Source: Myotis daubentonii (taxonomy: Eukaryota; Chordata; Mammalia; Chiroptera; Vespertilionidae). Taken from it: a stretch of DNA of 64,000 nucleotides. The DNA lies in the NCBI RefSeq assembly GCF_963259705.1, contig NC_081840.1, positions 145,673,549-145,737,548 of the forward strand. The letters run 5' to 3'. Below the pieces are notes generated by a model. The model worked only from the letters and a program-made list of their open reading frames with translations, searched no databases and had not been told where the DNA came from. The stretch's first letter is position 1. Each line of letters starts with the position of its first letter. Shown here piece after piece: positions 44,965-57,167 of the stretch. The translations under genes and the position numbers were made by a program.

Positions 44965-46424
44965 ATGTAAAATAAAACAAATATACACTTACAGTTCCAT
45001 ACACATGAACTTGATGTGTTAAAGTTTATTTTATATAAAAATGTCTTCTCAACCCTTATTTACATGACAGGGGAAAAAAGATTTAGTGTGGTAGCAGGGT
45101 AATGGTTAGAGGACGCATTTCTGCAGCTCACCTCAGCTATCTCTCTGTCTCCTTAGTTCTCGTCTCCAATCTTGAATGTCTCAAAAAAGCATACTAATGA
45201 TAATCTCATTGGATCACATTTAGATTGTGGTATCACATGCCTTAACCTACTTTTAAAAAGCAAGGTCTCTGAGGGATGGTGCTATATCTACCTATAGTGC
45301 CTATGATAATGCTCTGTGTCTAGGAGCTTAAAAATAGTAAAGATATACATCAAAGGCTTATGAAGTTCTGAAATGTTAAAAAGTTTTCGTTTTCCATTAA
45401 TACCAATGCTATCATGTGCTTGCTTCTACTTCTGGTTGTCACTTTTTCAAATATTTCTCCAGGCAAGGAACTGTTAGAATAAAAACATACACTATGAGTT
45501 CAATCCTTTGATCAATATTCTGGGGCTTAAAATCTTCTACCCTCGAGGTTACTATTAAAATAATGCAACACACTTGCACTGCTAGAGTGAAGAATCTGTC
45601 AGCAATTCCACAGTAACCTCTCATTTCCAGGAATTTATACAGGCATTAAACTTGCTATAGGTTGAATCTTGGCATATGAAAGCTCAGCTTGACAATGGAT
45701 TTTACTTGTGCCTTCTCCATCCACTTCCCGCCTAAGCCCTCTCCAACTCTGACAGGACACACACACACTGAGCTTTTTTTTTTCTTTTTAAGTTTTCTAG
45801 AAGGTATTAGGTATCAATTTGATAGCCTCAAAATTATTGTCAAATTCTGTGCTCCACTAAAACATCTGAATCACCCATGAGAAGACATCCAAAGGTAAAT
45901 ACCAAAAGGAAAATAACCTACAATAATCTACCTCAGCCATATTAATAAGAATTTAACAAAAACTGAGAAGCAACCTTTGTCTTTTTTTAAAATTGTATTA
46001 AGCATACATCACCTATATATAAGAATAAGTACAGAAAGGTTATTTTAAAATTTGCTCATGGAGCTGGTCATCATATATATTCTGAGGAGAAAACAGCTCC
46101 TCATTAAAATATCCATGATGAAAAGGGTAAAACTGCCACTCTTCTTGAGTACACAGCCTACCTAGTCTTTCTATTGACCTAACTTTTCATTGTTAAAGAG
46201 CACAGTGGTTTACTTATGCAGAACAATGTCTTGTGAGATACTGACCAAAGGATTGATAGTTAAAGGAATCCTTATAGAAAACTAGAGAAATCATTACTTA
46301 AAACTCTATGCTGAAAAACAGAAGCAAAGTATTTACTGTTATGCATTTCCATAATCAGAGATTAAAGGTTTACATTACAGGCTAGTGGCAAGAGTCAGCA
46401 ACTACATTATAAGGCTAAAGGCTT
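44269..46424. other. INTS12 5' intron, no gene seen
   Basis: Apart from the tetranucleotide repeat, AT-rich DNA with a possible L2 remnant at 45255-45330. No coding sequence. Confidence 0.4.
44926..44966. repeat. (TCTA)n microsatellite
   Basis: About ten ATCT units. Confidence 0.95.
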
Positions 46425-46648
46425 GCTGAAACCGGTTTGGCTCAGTGGATAGAGCGTCGACCTGCGGACTGAAAGGTCCCAGGTTCGATTCCGGTCAGGG
46501 GCATGTACCTGGGTTGCGGGCATATCCCCAGTAGGAGATGTGCAGAAGTCAGCTGATCGATGTTTCTCTATCATCGATGTTTCCAACTCTCTATCTCTCT
46601 CTCTTCCTCTCTGTAGAAAATCAATAAAATATATTAAAAAAAAAAAAA
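46425..46648 (+). mobile_element. Ves SINE, young, with clear duplication
   Basis: Head accggtttggctcagtggat; B-box-like ggttcgattccggtc; CT-rich end, then aaaatcaataaaatatatt and an A tail. 15-bp target duplication TAAGGCTAAAGGCTT at 46410-46424 and 46649-46663. Confidence 0.96.
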
Positions 46649-47812
46649 TAAGGCTAAAGGCTTTGTATCCCTGCAGTAAATTACTAACATGTCCCTCTAG
46701 CCCAGTGGTCTCTGCTGTGGAATACAAGAAAAATATTAGAATTTCTTTTTCTTTTAAAATTTTTATTAAAATAAAATATTAATACGCAGTTATAGTAGTA
46801 TATGCATAAATTGATAACTAAATACACTCATATGGCTATGTGCTCAAATTTTTTTTGTTCTTTTACTCAATGATGAGAAAAGTTTGGAGGCAAGTGCTTT
46901 AGCCTACCTAGCAAATTCTGGTTTCCCTCAACAACTCCCCCCCCTAACCCCCATCTAATCACCAAACCTTAAGTACATCTTAAATTCATCAACCCTTATT
47001 ACCACCACCCTAGAGACCAAGCTACCATCTCCATCTATTACCAACCCCATAGCAATAGCTCACTAGTAATCACTCTTTCCACAACCACTCTTGTCCCCTC
47101 CAAATCATTTCATATCACTCACTTGCTTAAAATGCTCGTTAAACTTCTCACTGTCCAAAGGTTAAAGAACAAGATTCTTGACAAGGTCTCCAATGTGCTA
47201 TATGACCTGATAGCACATGTAAAGCAGTTATGACAGAACCTGGCACAGAGCACATGCTCATTAAATGTTACCTAGCACCTCAAGCTATTCCCACTCTGTT
47301 GTATCCACATGACTTACCGGTATTTCAAATCTTTCAACATATCTTTTTTACCTCAGCACTTTAGTAGAGTGTCCCATCCCCCATCTTATTCATTCTTCAA
47401 GTCTCATTTTCTGCACATATTCTTACCGGTCCCAAAACATCCTGTACTTATTTATAATAGCTACTACACTGTTAATTATGTAAAGGGTGTTTGTCACCCT
47501 CATTAGAATGTCAATGCCCATGAGGGTCAGCACTACCTACTGCTGTAAAGGTAGTCTAGCATTGTGCCTGACAGATAGCTGGTACTCAGTAAATGCTGAC
47601 CAAGTGAATATGTTATCTACTTCCTCTTTCAAAAAACCTTCTCCTCCTTGAGTTCTATTATATTCAGCTTTCCTGGTTTTCCTCTTCTATCTCTGACAAC
47701 TCGTTCTCTGGCTTATCTTCTCACCCTTGTTTCTCTTGGTGTTGCACAAGTATCTGTCCTTGTCCATCTTCATTAGTTCTGGAACCGATTTCTTCCTTGG
47801 CAATTGTATGCA

Positions 47813-47937
47813 CAGGGGTGGGCAAAAGTAGGCTTATAGTTGTTCATATGGAAAAAGACAGGTAGGTGATGATTATTGCACTAGCTTTATTAACTCTCAT
47901 GTACTCACAACTATAAACCTACTTTCACCCACCCCTG
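47813..47937. mobile_element. Mariner-type MITE, about 125 bp
   Basis: The ends CAGGGGTGGGCAAAAGTAGG and CCTACTTTCACCCACCCCTG are inverted repeats that continue for about 30 bases (ttatagttgt / acaactataa). TA follows on the right. The left flank is CA, probably a changed TA. Confidence 0.75.
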
Positions 47938-49639
47938 TATATCATGTTTCCAACTATCATCTCTAGGCAGAAGATTTCGCGTTTTCCCCCACTTCAATCT
48001 TTCTTTTAAACTCAAATTTCACATTTCCAATTGCTTCATAGAAATGTCTGCCTGCTTACCCTAATAGTATCTCAAATTCAGTGATGACTAAAATTCAGAT
48101 AATGAATATCTTCCCCAAAAGTTTATCGACCTGCAATTTCTTTCAGTAAATGACACAACTCTCCATTACTCAGGCCTGAAACCTAAATCTCTCTCCTGAG
48201 TCCTCCCCCTGCTCCTTATAGACAAACAATCAGCAGTCCTTTCCTGTGGATTCTGACTCTGTAACATTTCTCATATTTTCTCTGTTTTTCACTTCTGCTG
48301 CTACTCAAATTTGGGTCTTTGTTAGCTTTTTTTTTTGTAGTACAACAATAATGTAGCATTCTCCTTGACTTCAATATTGTCGCCATATTAATGTTCCCGA
48401 AACGTATTTTTTATTAAAATGTTTTCCTTCCTCAAAAATTAAGGCTTCCCATAGCCTTCAGCATAAAGCCCAATTTCTTGGCCTAGCATTTAAGATTCTT
48501 GACTAGCGAAAAGAATTTAACTCTTCATCTTGATCTTCCTGACAACAGAGCCACTAGCTGGCCTCGCCACTTCCCATTTTTCTCTGCCCCGAAAACTTTT
48601 TAACCATTTTTGATCTCCAAATCCTATGAAAACCCAATTCAAACACAACTTCTCATGAGGACTATACTCACAGTTGGTGTGTCCTTCTCCGCCCCCAATA
48701 CCACCAATAGTCTCTCCCTCCTAGTATGTCTTTTAGTGCTTTATCATGGTACTGGGACTTTCTAACTTGAACTATACCCCCCATCCCCCCGCCGCCCCCC
48801 CCCCCCCCGAAAAAGCACCAAAACCCCCGTTATACTCTCTATACAACTCAGAGTACTTTAAGGGGAGAGTTTATATTTGCTTTGCAAAGTACCAAAAATA
48901 ATGGCTACAGAATTAGTAAGCAATCAAAGTCAAGTGTAATGGCTTTTTCTCTCCTACTCAATTCTAATCATTTCCAAAGTCCCTTCACAACAACAACAAA
49001 CCCTCAAACCTATCACTACCCTCCTGCTCCCCGGAAAAAACAAAAACAAAAACAACCACACACACCCTAAATAACAGTAAAGTAAAAGTGAAACTAAAAT
49101 ACCTTCTTCACGACTGGGGACTTGTACAATGTTTCTATCTGCAATACCTTCTTCCCAATCCTTCATCTGGCTTCAATTCATTAATCCCACTCACTGGACT
49201 GTAAACTCCATGGGAGCAGGGCCTTTTTTTGTTTGTTTGTTTAATTCACGGTTATACACCTAGTGCTTGGTTCCTGACAGGTACTCAAATATCTTTATTG
49301 CACGAACTACTACGTTTTTGATGAAATAACACCTTCTAGGGCTTCTGTGACCTCTCCCACCTAAACTGGACCTGCACATAGACTAGTAACCACATACTCT
49401 CTCCTGGACCGCCTTTCCCACCCTGCAGGGCGCTCTTAAGCCCAAAGCTGATCATCTGCACGTGCATGCCTCCACGCAAACCCACTCAGCAGGAGTGCAA
49501 CGTTAGGGCTGCCCTCCCACAATGGCTCGAGAAAGCTCTGCCCTCGCTGCCTCTGCAAGGTGCACCCCTTTCCAATGAATACGTGTCCTTGTTAAAGGTG
49601 CACCCCTTTTGATCCCCCCGCTGAGTTCTCGGCCCTGGG
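47938..49639. other. INTS12 5' intron
   Basis: Pyrimidine-rich, with a C run at 48787-48808. 49180-49320 is L2-like (ggactgtaaactccatggga). GC content rises towards the CpG island. No coding sequence. Confidence 0.4.
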
Positions 49640-50124
49640 CTACATCGATACCTTGGGGGCGCGACTAGGAAGGCGGGAGGGCATCGACCCCCCAGCAGCC
49701 TAGGGGCAGAGAGCCTGAGGGCGACAGCGGGCGCTCAGTGGGAATGTCAGTCCTCCGCTCAACGCCCGGCACTCCCAAGGCCTAGCACCGGGGAAGGATC
49801 TTGAGAGGGCGCCCCAGAGAAGACAAGAGCCACGGGCCGAGGGAGCGGGAAAGTCAAGTCACCAAAACCCTCGGAGGGAGGTTCGAGACCGGGTTCCCAG
49901 GGCTGAGCCTGCGGGCCGTGCCCTCCGCCCGCGCGCACCCCCCGTCCCCCAACACCGCTGACGGGGGACAGCGGCAGCCGGGGGCGCGCGATCCCCCGCA
50001 AATTAGATTTCCCGGCGACTGAGACCCCCAGGGAACTCCTCTCCCACCTCTTCCCTCGCAGAGGTCTCGAGCCTCTCCCCCACCCCCCCGAGGCGGCTGG
50101 GAGGGGTCGCCCGTCACCACTCAC

Positions 50125-50250
50125 CACTCCGCCCGGCTACTCTGTCCTTTCCCGGTGGAGCCTTCCGAACTGCTTCCGGCACCGGGCTCTCCGACAGCGG
50201 GGAACAAAGGTTTCCGGGGCACCATCGAGGGGGAAGCGTTTTGGCGGTGC
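50125..50250 (-). other. INTS12: INTS12 first (5' UTR) exon, putative
   Basis: The minus strand has a strong donor GGAGTG|gtgagt at 50125/50124, just inside the CpG island and downstream of the ETS-CRE motif. The start site is not defined by sequence, so the right edge is approximate. Further 5' UTR exons before 43995 cannot be excluded. Confidence 0.5.
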
Positions 50251-50255
50251 CACGG

Positions 50256-50279
50256 GAGGAAGTGACGTCACTCCTTCCG
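50256..50279. promoter_or_regulatory. Palindromic ETS-CRE-ETS motif
   Basis: A full CRE (TGACGTCA, 50263-50270) is flanked by GGAGGAAG on the left and CTCCTTCC on the right, a near-perfect palindrome. The CRE fits CREB/ATF and the GGAAG cores fit ETS factors such as GABPA. It sits between the two putative start regions. Confidence 0.65.
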
Positions 50280-50299
50280 GTCCGCCGGATTATGAATGA

Positions 50300-50498
50300 C
50301 GGCCGGCGGACCGCTGTTTCCCCGGACACGCAGCCTTCTGTGGGTCGCCAGTGCTTCCTGGCAGCTAGGGGTCCGCTGGCGAAGACTCGGGCGGCGGCCT
50401 CGGAATCCCGGCCCGGGCGCGGCGGGCAGGCGCAGGCGGCCCGCGCGGCCCCGACACGTTCCCGCGCCCTCCCTGCCTGGCCGCGCGTCTGCGACCAG
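50300..50498 (+). other. GSTCD: GSTCD first (5' UTR) exon, putative
   Basis: The donor CGACCAG|gtaaag ends it at 50498. The left edge is a guess within the CpG island. It would splice to the exon at 62283, which begins non-coding. Confidence 0.5.
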
Positions 50499-51316
50499 GT
50501 AAAGAGGGCGCTCGGGCCGCCGGCTCCGCTGTCCCCGCCAACCCCCAAGGCTCCTCTTTGCTTCCCGGGCGACAGGGCCGACGACGCGAGGGACGGGCCA
50601 GGGCGCGGAATTAGTGTTGTGGTCTCTGTCTCGGGCCCCTCCTTGCCCACGGGTTCTGAGCGTGTGGGTGGGGGCTCCGGGCTCCCTGCGCGGTAGGGGG
50701 AATGGAGCAGCTTCTAGTCGTAGGAGCCGGGCCGTTAGCCGTTGCGCTAAGTGTAATTTTAAGACCTTTCATCGCGCTTTAACTTCCTTTCCATCGGCGC
50801 TTAGTTTTCCATCCCAGCCCTTCCTGATGGGAGGAAGCAGTTCTCTCGGTGGGCATCCTGCTTAACAGTCGCTCCAAAGGGTTTGTTCCGTGTTGGTCCA
50901 TTTGCTTCTGCACGCCATCAGTGTTGCACTTCGGTGTTAAACTTGAGCAAAAAATTTGCGTCTAACTTGCGTGAAAGTTGCTTTGGCTTTAAAAACGTTT
51001 ACTAATACACGTACTTCCCATCCCAACTCGACCTGACTTGGGGATTAGGCGACTTGTTTTGCCACCGTCCCATTCCTGTCCTAAGTTCTTGAATGTCAAG
51101 GAAATGCCAGCATTTAATAATATATTAAATTATTGATCAAGAAGCTGCAATGCTTTTTCTAAGCTTATCTATAGAAAGTGTTTCAAGGATAAAAATGCAA
51201 AAGCTGGTAAGAACGAATGATGTGACAAATTTGAAACATGTATACACGATCATTTAAATATTGTGAAAATAAATTCTTTGTTATAAATACAACCAAGTGA
51301 TTTGCTGTCATATTTA

Positions 51317-51534
51317 TTTATTTATTTATAAAAGATATTTTTATTGATTTCAGAGAGGAAGGGAGAGAGAGAGAAACATCAATGATGAGAGAGAATCGTT
51401 GATTGGCTGCCTCCTGCAGGCCCCAGTGGGAATCGAACAGGCAACTTGGTCATGTGCCCTTGATGGGAATTGAACTCGGGACCCTTCAGTCCACAAGCTG
51501 AGGCTCTACCCACTGAGCCAAAGCAACTAGGGCT
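51317..51534 (-). mobile_element. Ves SINE with 13-bp duplication
   Basis: Antisense copy: agagaggaagggagagagag, to the head ctctacccactgagccaa and agcaactagggct. Target duplication GCTGTCATATTTA at 51304-51316 and 51535-51547. Confidence 0.93.
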
Positions 51535-51547
51535 GCTGTCATATTTA

Positions 51548-53299
51548 ATAAAGCATTAAGCTATGTGAGTTTTATTTTTTTTAATTGCCACACTACTCAG
51601 GATTGCCTTAAGCATGCTCAGTATTTGAAATTGTGTTTGAGTTCTACCTGAAGGCATCATTTTAACAGGTCTCACTTCAACAATGAGTCTGAAAAAAATC
51701 AGATTTGAAAATCATTTTATCAGCTCATTTATTTACTAGTATTCATACTTCTAGTTGTATGCTTTAAACAGAGTTCAAACTTATGTAGTAGTGGGCCCAT
51801 CAAGTTGTGTTTTTGGTGTGTTTTTTTTAAAACCTGTGTTTAAATATGTAGCTTCTGTATGACCTGTGATTTGAAATAAGAATAACTACTGTGTATCCAG
51901 TTGGCTTTTATAACAACAATTTAGCGGAACTTGAAACTCTCCACATTCTGAGGCTAGTCAACTAAAACATCTGTAGTACATACCTAGCTCTCTAGTGTAT
52001 ATTCTTTTTATCTTCAAGTTCAAAATAGCTGCCTCAATTCTGTTATGGTTAGTACTTAAAATGCAAAGAGTGAAACCATTTCGATCATAACCAGCTGTAG
52101 GAATTTAGTAATTTGATTTCAGGCTTGCTGATGTTTCTAACATGTTCGCATTTCATGCTGTGAATCCCTATTAATTATGAGGTCAGGCTTAGCTAGAGGC
52201 ATTATGATTCTCTGGCAACAGGTGATTCCCTGATTTTCCGGGGAGAAGATGACACACTTCCTTTATGGCTAAATTTACAGTAAGCTTTTTTTCCTTTTAA
52301 GCATTTTTTAATTCACTTCTAGCCCAGATAAGAAAACACATAATTACAGGATTTTGTTTTCTAGAACTTAACTGTAGGCATCCCCACATTACAAAGTGCA
52401 ATGAGCACTGAAATAGTTCAGACTTTTTTTTCTTTTGTTAACTTTTTTAATATTTAAGGAAATTAGCTGCTGTTGATCTCTGTAGGGGCAAGTTGTTTGT
52501 TTTTTAAAATCTATATTACTGTAAGAAAATAGGGGTGACATTTGCAACCAAATAGTGTTATTTTGTGAAATGTTTAAAATACAAGTTAAGTTCTAATATC
52601 CATAATGTTGACCATTTGATGTAGTGGAGAATTTAAATTTAAGTTTTAATTTCTAAGAAAGTAAAGAATTTGAATTGTTTTCATACTTGTAAACTGTGAT
52701 GAGCTATTTTGTACAATATAAGCAGTTAATGTGAACTTAGGGTATCATTTATATTCTATTGTGTGACTTCCTAGATACCAGCCTCATTAACTAATAGGTT
52801 TTTTTCAATATTTGGGGGGAAGGGGATACCTTTTCAGTTCAACACGGACCCCTTACCTTTCCTGAGAAGAAGTTTGAAATTAGAAAGCATAACGTGAGCT
52901 TCCCTATCAAAATTTGTGTATTTTAATAGTGTCAATGGATAAGGAATTTGGTGATTAATTATAAAAGAATAATAGCTAATATTTACTTAGGAACTTACTA
53001 TTCTAAATAGGCGTTATTCTGTTTTCACAACACACTATGTGGTAAGTGTTGTAATTATTGTCCCCATTTTATAAACGAGGAAACTAAGGCACAGAAAACT
53101 TTTACATTGTTTTTAAATATCAAAACCAGAATTTACTAACCCTGGTTAATCAACTCCAGACTCTAGACTCTTATCCATTACTTTATAATTATTGGTGCAT
53201 AAATATTCTACTTGCTAAGTCAATATGTAAAATCTAGATTCCTATTTCTCTTGCCTGAAAGCATACATAAAATCTTTTATGCTTTTCAAAAATTCCTCA
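51548..53299. other. GSTCD intron 1, no gene seen
   Basis: AT-rich. 52985-53170 is antisense MIR-like (cattttataaacgaggaaac, aaggcacagaaaac). No coding sequence. Confidence 0.5.
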
Positions 53300-53304
53300 C
53301 GTGA

Positions 53305-53486
53305 GGATATGCTTTTATTGATTTTAGAGTGAGATCAATGTGAGAGTGAAACATTGATTGGTTGCTTCCCAGAGGTTCCCCAATTGGGGATCAAACCTGA
53401 AGTATGTGCCCTGACCAGGAATCGAACCCACAACCCTGTGGAGGGGACGACGATGCTCCAACCAACAGCCACACCAGCCAAAGCTG
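53305..53486 (-). mobile_element. Diverged Ves-like SINE
   Basis: Antisense: ttttattgattttagagtgag, to caggaatcgaacccacaacc and cacaccagccaaagct. Internal deletions and changes; older copy. Confidence 0.82.
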
Positions 53487-53807
53487 TGCTTTATTTATTT
53501 ATATGTTTGGATAGATTCTAGTTATTCTTTTTGCCAGTCCAGCTCACAGAGGTGATCTTATTTCTTGATTTTAATTTATACATAGATGGCTATTAAAATA
53601 GATGTATTCATTTGGGAGAGAGAATGGTGTCAAGAAGAATGGGGTTCATGTATCAAGACTAAAGTTCTTTTTTTTTTTTTAAGACCAAAGTTCTTAATAG
53701 TACTCTCATTACAGTTATTACTGATAGTCATTTATGTATATCCATTCATTTTTTGAACTAAATTTTGAGTACTGTTCATTTAACATTGGAGATGTTATGT
53801 CAGGTAA

Positions 53808-54028
53808 TCATAATAAAAGGCTAAGAGGTGTCACAACCAAAACGACCAAACGACCGGTCACCATTAAGTGCATGGCACACCTCTTGGTCCCTCCCCTGCA
53901 GCCCACAGGCTCGGATCGCAGCAAGGCTGGTGGCTGGCGGGCGGGTGCAGCGTGGTGTGCCCAGGTGGGCAGGGCTGCAGGTGGGGTGGGTGGGCGGGGC
54001 TTTATGGATTCCGGCGCTGGGCCTCTAG
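53808..54028 (+). mobile_element. HeliBat-type Helitron, short
   Basis: Starts TCATAATAAAAGGC. Ends CGGCGCTGGGCCTCTAG without a good hairpin. The interior has accaaaacgaccaaacgacc units like the start of 11738-12353. It is in the sense direction of GSTCD and carries AATAAA. Confidence 0.8.
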
Positions 54029-54060
54029 TAAACGCTGTAAAGTAAAAGGGGCTAGTGAGT

Positions 54061-54760
54061 GAGTGCAGTGCTTTTTCATTTTAGGTTGTCAGGAGAGGCT
54101 GCTCTGAGTTAATATTACAATGAAATGAAGGAGCACACCATGTGAATATCTTGAAGAAGAGCATTCTAGGTAGAGGGAACAGCAGATACAAAAATGTTCA
54201 TGTCTGAGCGTTGTTCCTGGCATCTTCCAAGAACAGTAAGGAGAACCAGCTGGACAGGAGTGAGCAAGAAGGCAGAGGGGTAGGAGATGAGGTAAGAAAA
54301 GAAGGATAACTAGGGTCACATTAGGCCCTATAAAGGCCATGTTAGGAACTTGGAGTTTACTGGGGATGGTTGTGAGCAGGGGACGTGATCTGATTTATGT
54401 TTTTGAAGGATCACCCTGATTATTGTTGGAGCACTTACTGTTTTGTGGAGAGTGGAGGAAATAGTTAATAGGCTTGTAGAGCTGATGATGACTTAGATTA
54501 CGGTGATAATAGTAGAGGTGCTGAGAAGTTGAATTTAGCATATATTTCAAAGATAGAAATAGTAGGTTATGAGAGGGAATAAAGGAGTTGAGTTATGAGC
54601 CTGAACATCTGGGTGAAGGGTGTTCCATCTTACCAAGAAGAGGACTAGACTACTAAGAGAAGAGGTTTAGAGAAATGTCCAAGGTGAGATGTCAGGATAC
54701 AGGAATCTGAAGTTCAGGGGAAAGGATATAGGTGAGAAATACAGGCATCATAGATGATAT
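54061..54760 (+). mobile_element. Ancient mammalian repeat (class not named)
   Basis: Text such as gaagagcattctaggtagag, ggaacagcagatacaaaaat and gatctgatttatgtttttga is a widespread old mammalian repeat. A second diverged copy is at about 60290-61140. I cannot assign its class from memory. Confidence 0.5.
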
Positions 54761-55256
54761 TTAAACCTCTGGCACTGGAGATCACCTATAACAGGCCTGT
54801 TATATTGTGAGTTGTTGGCCCATTAGTGGGTCTTGAAATCAATTCAGTGAGTACTAACCAGAACTAAAAAACAAGAAGAAACACAGAGTAAAAATTATTA
54901 GCTATCTCCCACATAGGAGATTTCTTCATCATTATTTTATTTAACTTTTATTCAGTGTATAATGAGTTGCATTATAAAATGTATTTCTCATTGTGTGGCC
55001 TGACCAAATGTTTGAAAGCCAGTACTCAAAGGAGTGAATGTAGTTTGAGAATAGGGCAAAGCATTAAGCCAACGGTCCCTCAGAAGTCCAAGGAATATCC
55101 AATGAAGAATCAGGAAGAAACTATCAAAGCACTTAATCCAGTGCTAAGAATAATAAAATGCGCCTGCCTTTAGAATACAGGGTTTTTTTTTCAATGATTG
55201 CTTAAAATAACATAATTTCTAATGACTTTTACTTTGGTAATGTTGCGTATATTACA

Positions 55257-56740
55257 TTCTGTTCAGTCGGCTCTGACTCCTGGTGACTGAATGAGTGATG
55301 TCCACAGTGTCTTGTTCTCAACAGCCCTGCTCAACTCCTGGAGGGAGATTCATGCCTATGGCTTCTTTTATGGAATTAACCCACCTCATATTTGGTCTTC
55401 CCCTTTTCCTACTGCCCTCTATTTTTCCCACTATTAGTGTCTTTTTAAACACTAGATTGCCCAAGGAAGTCATTTTGACTGCTTTTTAATTTCAATTAGA
55501 AAAACAATTATGTATATAAGGACACAATGTCTTAGAACTTTGTGACTTTTTGTACAACATATAAATGCGTTTATTAATAATTGTAGTTACCTCCAACCTC
55601 CTTCATTTCCGGTATATATATATGTGTTATACCTATATTGCCCCAAAGCAGTCATTTTGACTGCTTGGGAAATTTTAAATAATCAAATGACTCTTATTAT
55701 TGAATTGAGTAAATTTCTTATATGACCAGTTCGGCTCTGTATTGAAATAACAGTTTTCATTTTTTTTCGATTACCGTCACATGATAACATACAAGTACAT
55801 GATAAATTGTCGACACTTGATAAGTTGCAGTTGCTCAATAAGCTAAACTAGTACTTGTTATTCGAATCTTTATGCAGTGATACTTGTTCTAATAAGTTGT
55901 TTATTTTATTTCTTTTGCGCCCTAAATTCATGAAAGAAATGTCGAATAGAAGTGAGTTATTGGAAAAGCTAAGGAACATAAGTGAAGAGTGCTCCGATAT
56001 TATTCTTTCACAATGCAGTCATTTTGACTGCTTTTGGGCAATATAGGTGTATACTAAATTTCAGTCTTTCTAGTGTTAAAGAATCCGGCCTATGATTATG
56101 CCCACAGTAGGATGGCTTCAGTTTTACTCTTGCCTCCAGTGATGTTTCAGGCTTAATTTGTTCTAGGACCCACTTGTTCATCTTCCCAGCAGCCCAGGAT
56201 ATCTGCATAGAGCTCTCCTCCAACAGCATGTTTCTTTCCTATCAGCCTTCTTCACTGTCCAGCTTTTACATCTGTACACAGTAATTGGGAATATGAGGGT
56301 GCGGATGATCTTAGCCTTGGTCTCTAATGACTCAACTTTGCTCTTGGTGATCTGTCCTAATTCTTCTATTGCTGCCTTCCAAGTCTCAGCATTCTCTTGA
56401 TTTCTTGGCTGCATTCATTTGAATTATTGATTGAACCAAGGTAAGCAAAATCTTTAACAATTTCAGTTTTCATTGTCTGTTAAAATTGAGTATTCTGTAG
56501 TCATAATTTTTGTCTGAATGTTTAAATGCAGTCCTACTTTGACTCTTCTTTCACTTTCATCAGAAGCTGTTTCAAATCATTACTGCTTTCTGTCAGTAGG
56601 ATGGTGTCATTTACACATCTTAGGTTATAGATATTTCTTCCACCAATTTTCACTCGTTTGAGCCTAGCCCATTTTTTCACATATGTTCTGCGTTGAGATT
56701 AAACAGGGAGATGAAATGCACCCTGGTCTGACACTGTTGC
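55257..56740 (-). mobile_element. RTE-type LINE fossil, split by a piggyBac-like element
   Basis: The minus-strand frame at 56414-56178 reads EELGQITKSKVESLETKAKI, then IRTLIFPITVYRCKSWTVKK and a CCWRR block: the C-terminal end of RTE/BovB-like reverse transcriptases (Y-x-C-x-S-W-T, WCWRR). Flanking text at 56460-56660 (e.g. VNDTILL in broken frames) is also from this domain. The left part, 55257-55444, continues it. Stops and shifts show it is dead. Confidence 0.7.
55449..56075 (+). mobile_element. piggyBac-like non-autonomous element
   Basis: TTAA at 55445-55448 and 56076-56079. The ends ACACTAGATTGCCC and TCTAGTG form short inverted repeats. Three copies of GCAGTCATTTTGACTGC-like palindromes lie near 55462, 55650 and 56013, the first and last close to GCCCAA/TTGGGC. 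It interrupts the RTE fossil. The short frame at 55855-56046 (MSNRSELLEKLRN...) is not identified. Confidence 0.7.
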
Positions 56741-57167
56741 ATATAGGAAACTGAAATGGTTGCTGCAATAAAATTTCAATATGCTTCAATTTTTGAAATT
56801 TGGAGTTTATAAAACAGTGGTATTTACGTTAGAAAAATACCAATTCCTGAATGTTTTCAAATAAGATTCCATTATAGGTTCAATTAAATCTTTTGGATTG
56901 ATGTATGGTTCTCATGTAATGGAAGTAAAGTGTACTTTCAAGGATTGTGAAGATTAGAAGTAATATCTAAAATTCTCTGTGCTTAGTACATGGGGGAAAA
57001 TAAAATGTAGATAATATTATTTAGAATTGTATTCTATGTTTATTCATTTATCTATTAAGCTCCTATTAAATTCCAGGCATAGTAATATTTTCTTACTTGA
57101 AAACAAATCAACTATTCAATATTTTATTGCAGTTATATACTTTTTGTTTTTTTTATTATATAATATA

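Larger units (their letters stand above)
49640..50720. promoter_or_regulatory. CpG island, divergent promoter of INTS12 and GSTCD
   Basis: GC-rich with dense CpG, unlike the AT-rich DNA on both sides. It lies between the INTS12 5' end (minus) and the GSTCD 5' end (plus), with candidate first-exon donors facing outwards at 50124 (minus, gtgagt) and 50499 (plus, gtaaag). No TATA box is seen. Several ETS-type TTCCGG sites lie at 50163-50216 and the ETS-CRE palindrome is at 50256. Open frames here reflect base composition. Confidence 0.85.

Noticed and set aside
46425..46520. tRNA-like sequence with A and B boxes
   Set aside because: It is the tRNA-derived head of a Ves SINE with a tail and target duplication, not a tRNA gene. 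The same holds for the other SINE copies.
49759..50865. Arg/Pro/Gly-rich ORFs up to 178 codons on both strands
   Set aside because: They fall in the CpG island, where stops are rare. They cross the putative first exons and promoter without conserved features.
55462..56029. Three short palindromic repeats as a possible CRISPR-like array
   Set aside because: Only three copies with very unequal spacing, inside a TTAA-flanked transposon in a mammalian genome.
55855..56046. Possible remnant transposase frame in the piggyBac-like element
   Set aside because: 63 codons with no catalytic Asp pattern that I can see; too short to call.
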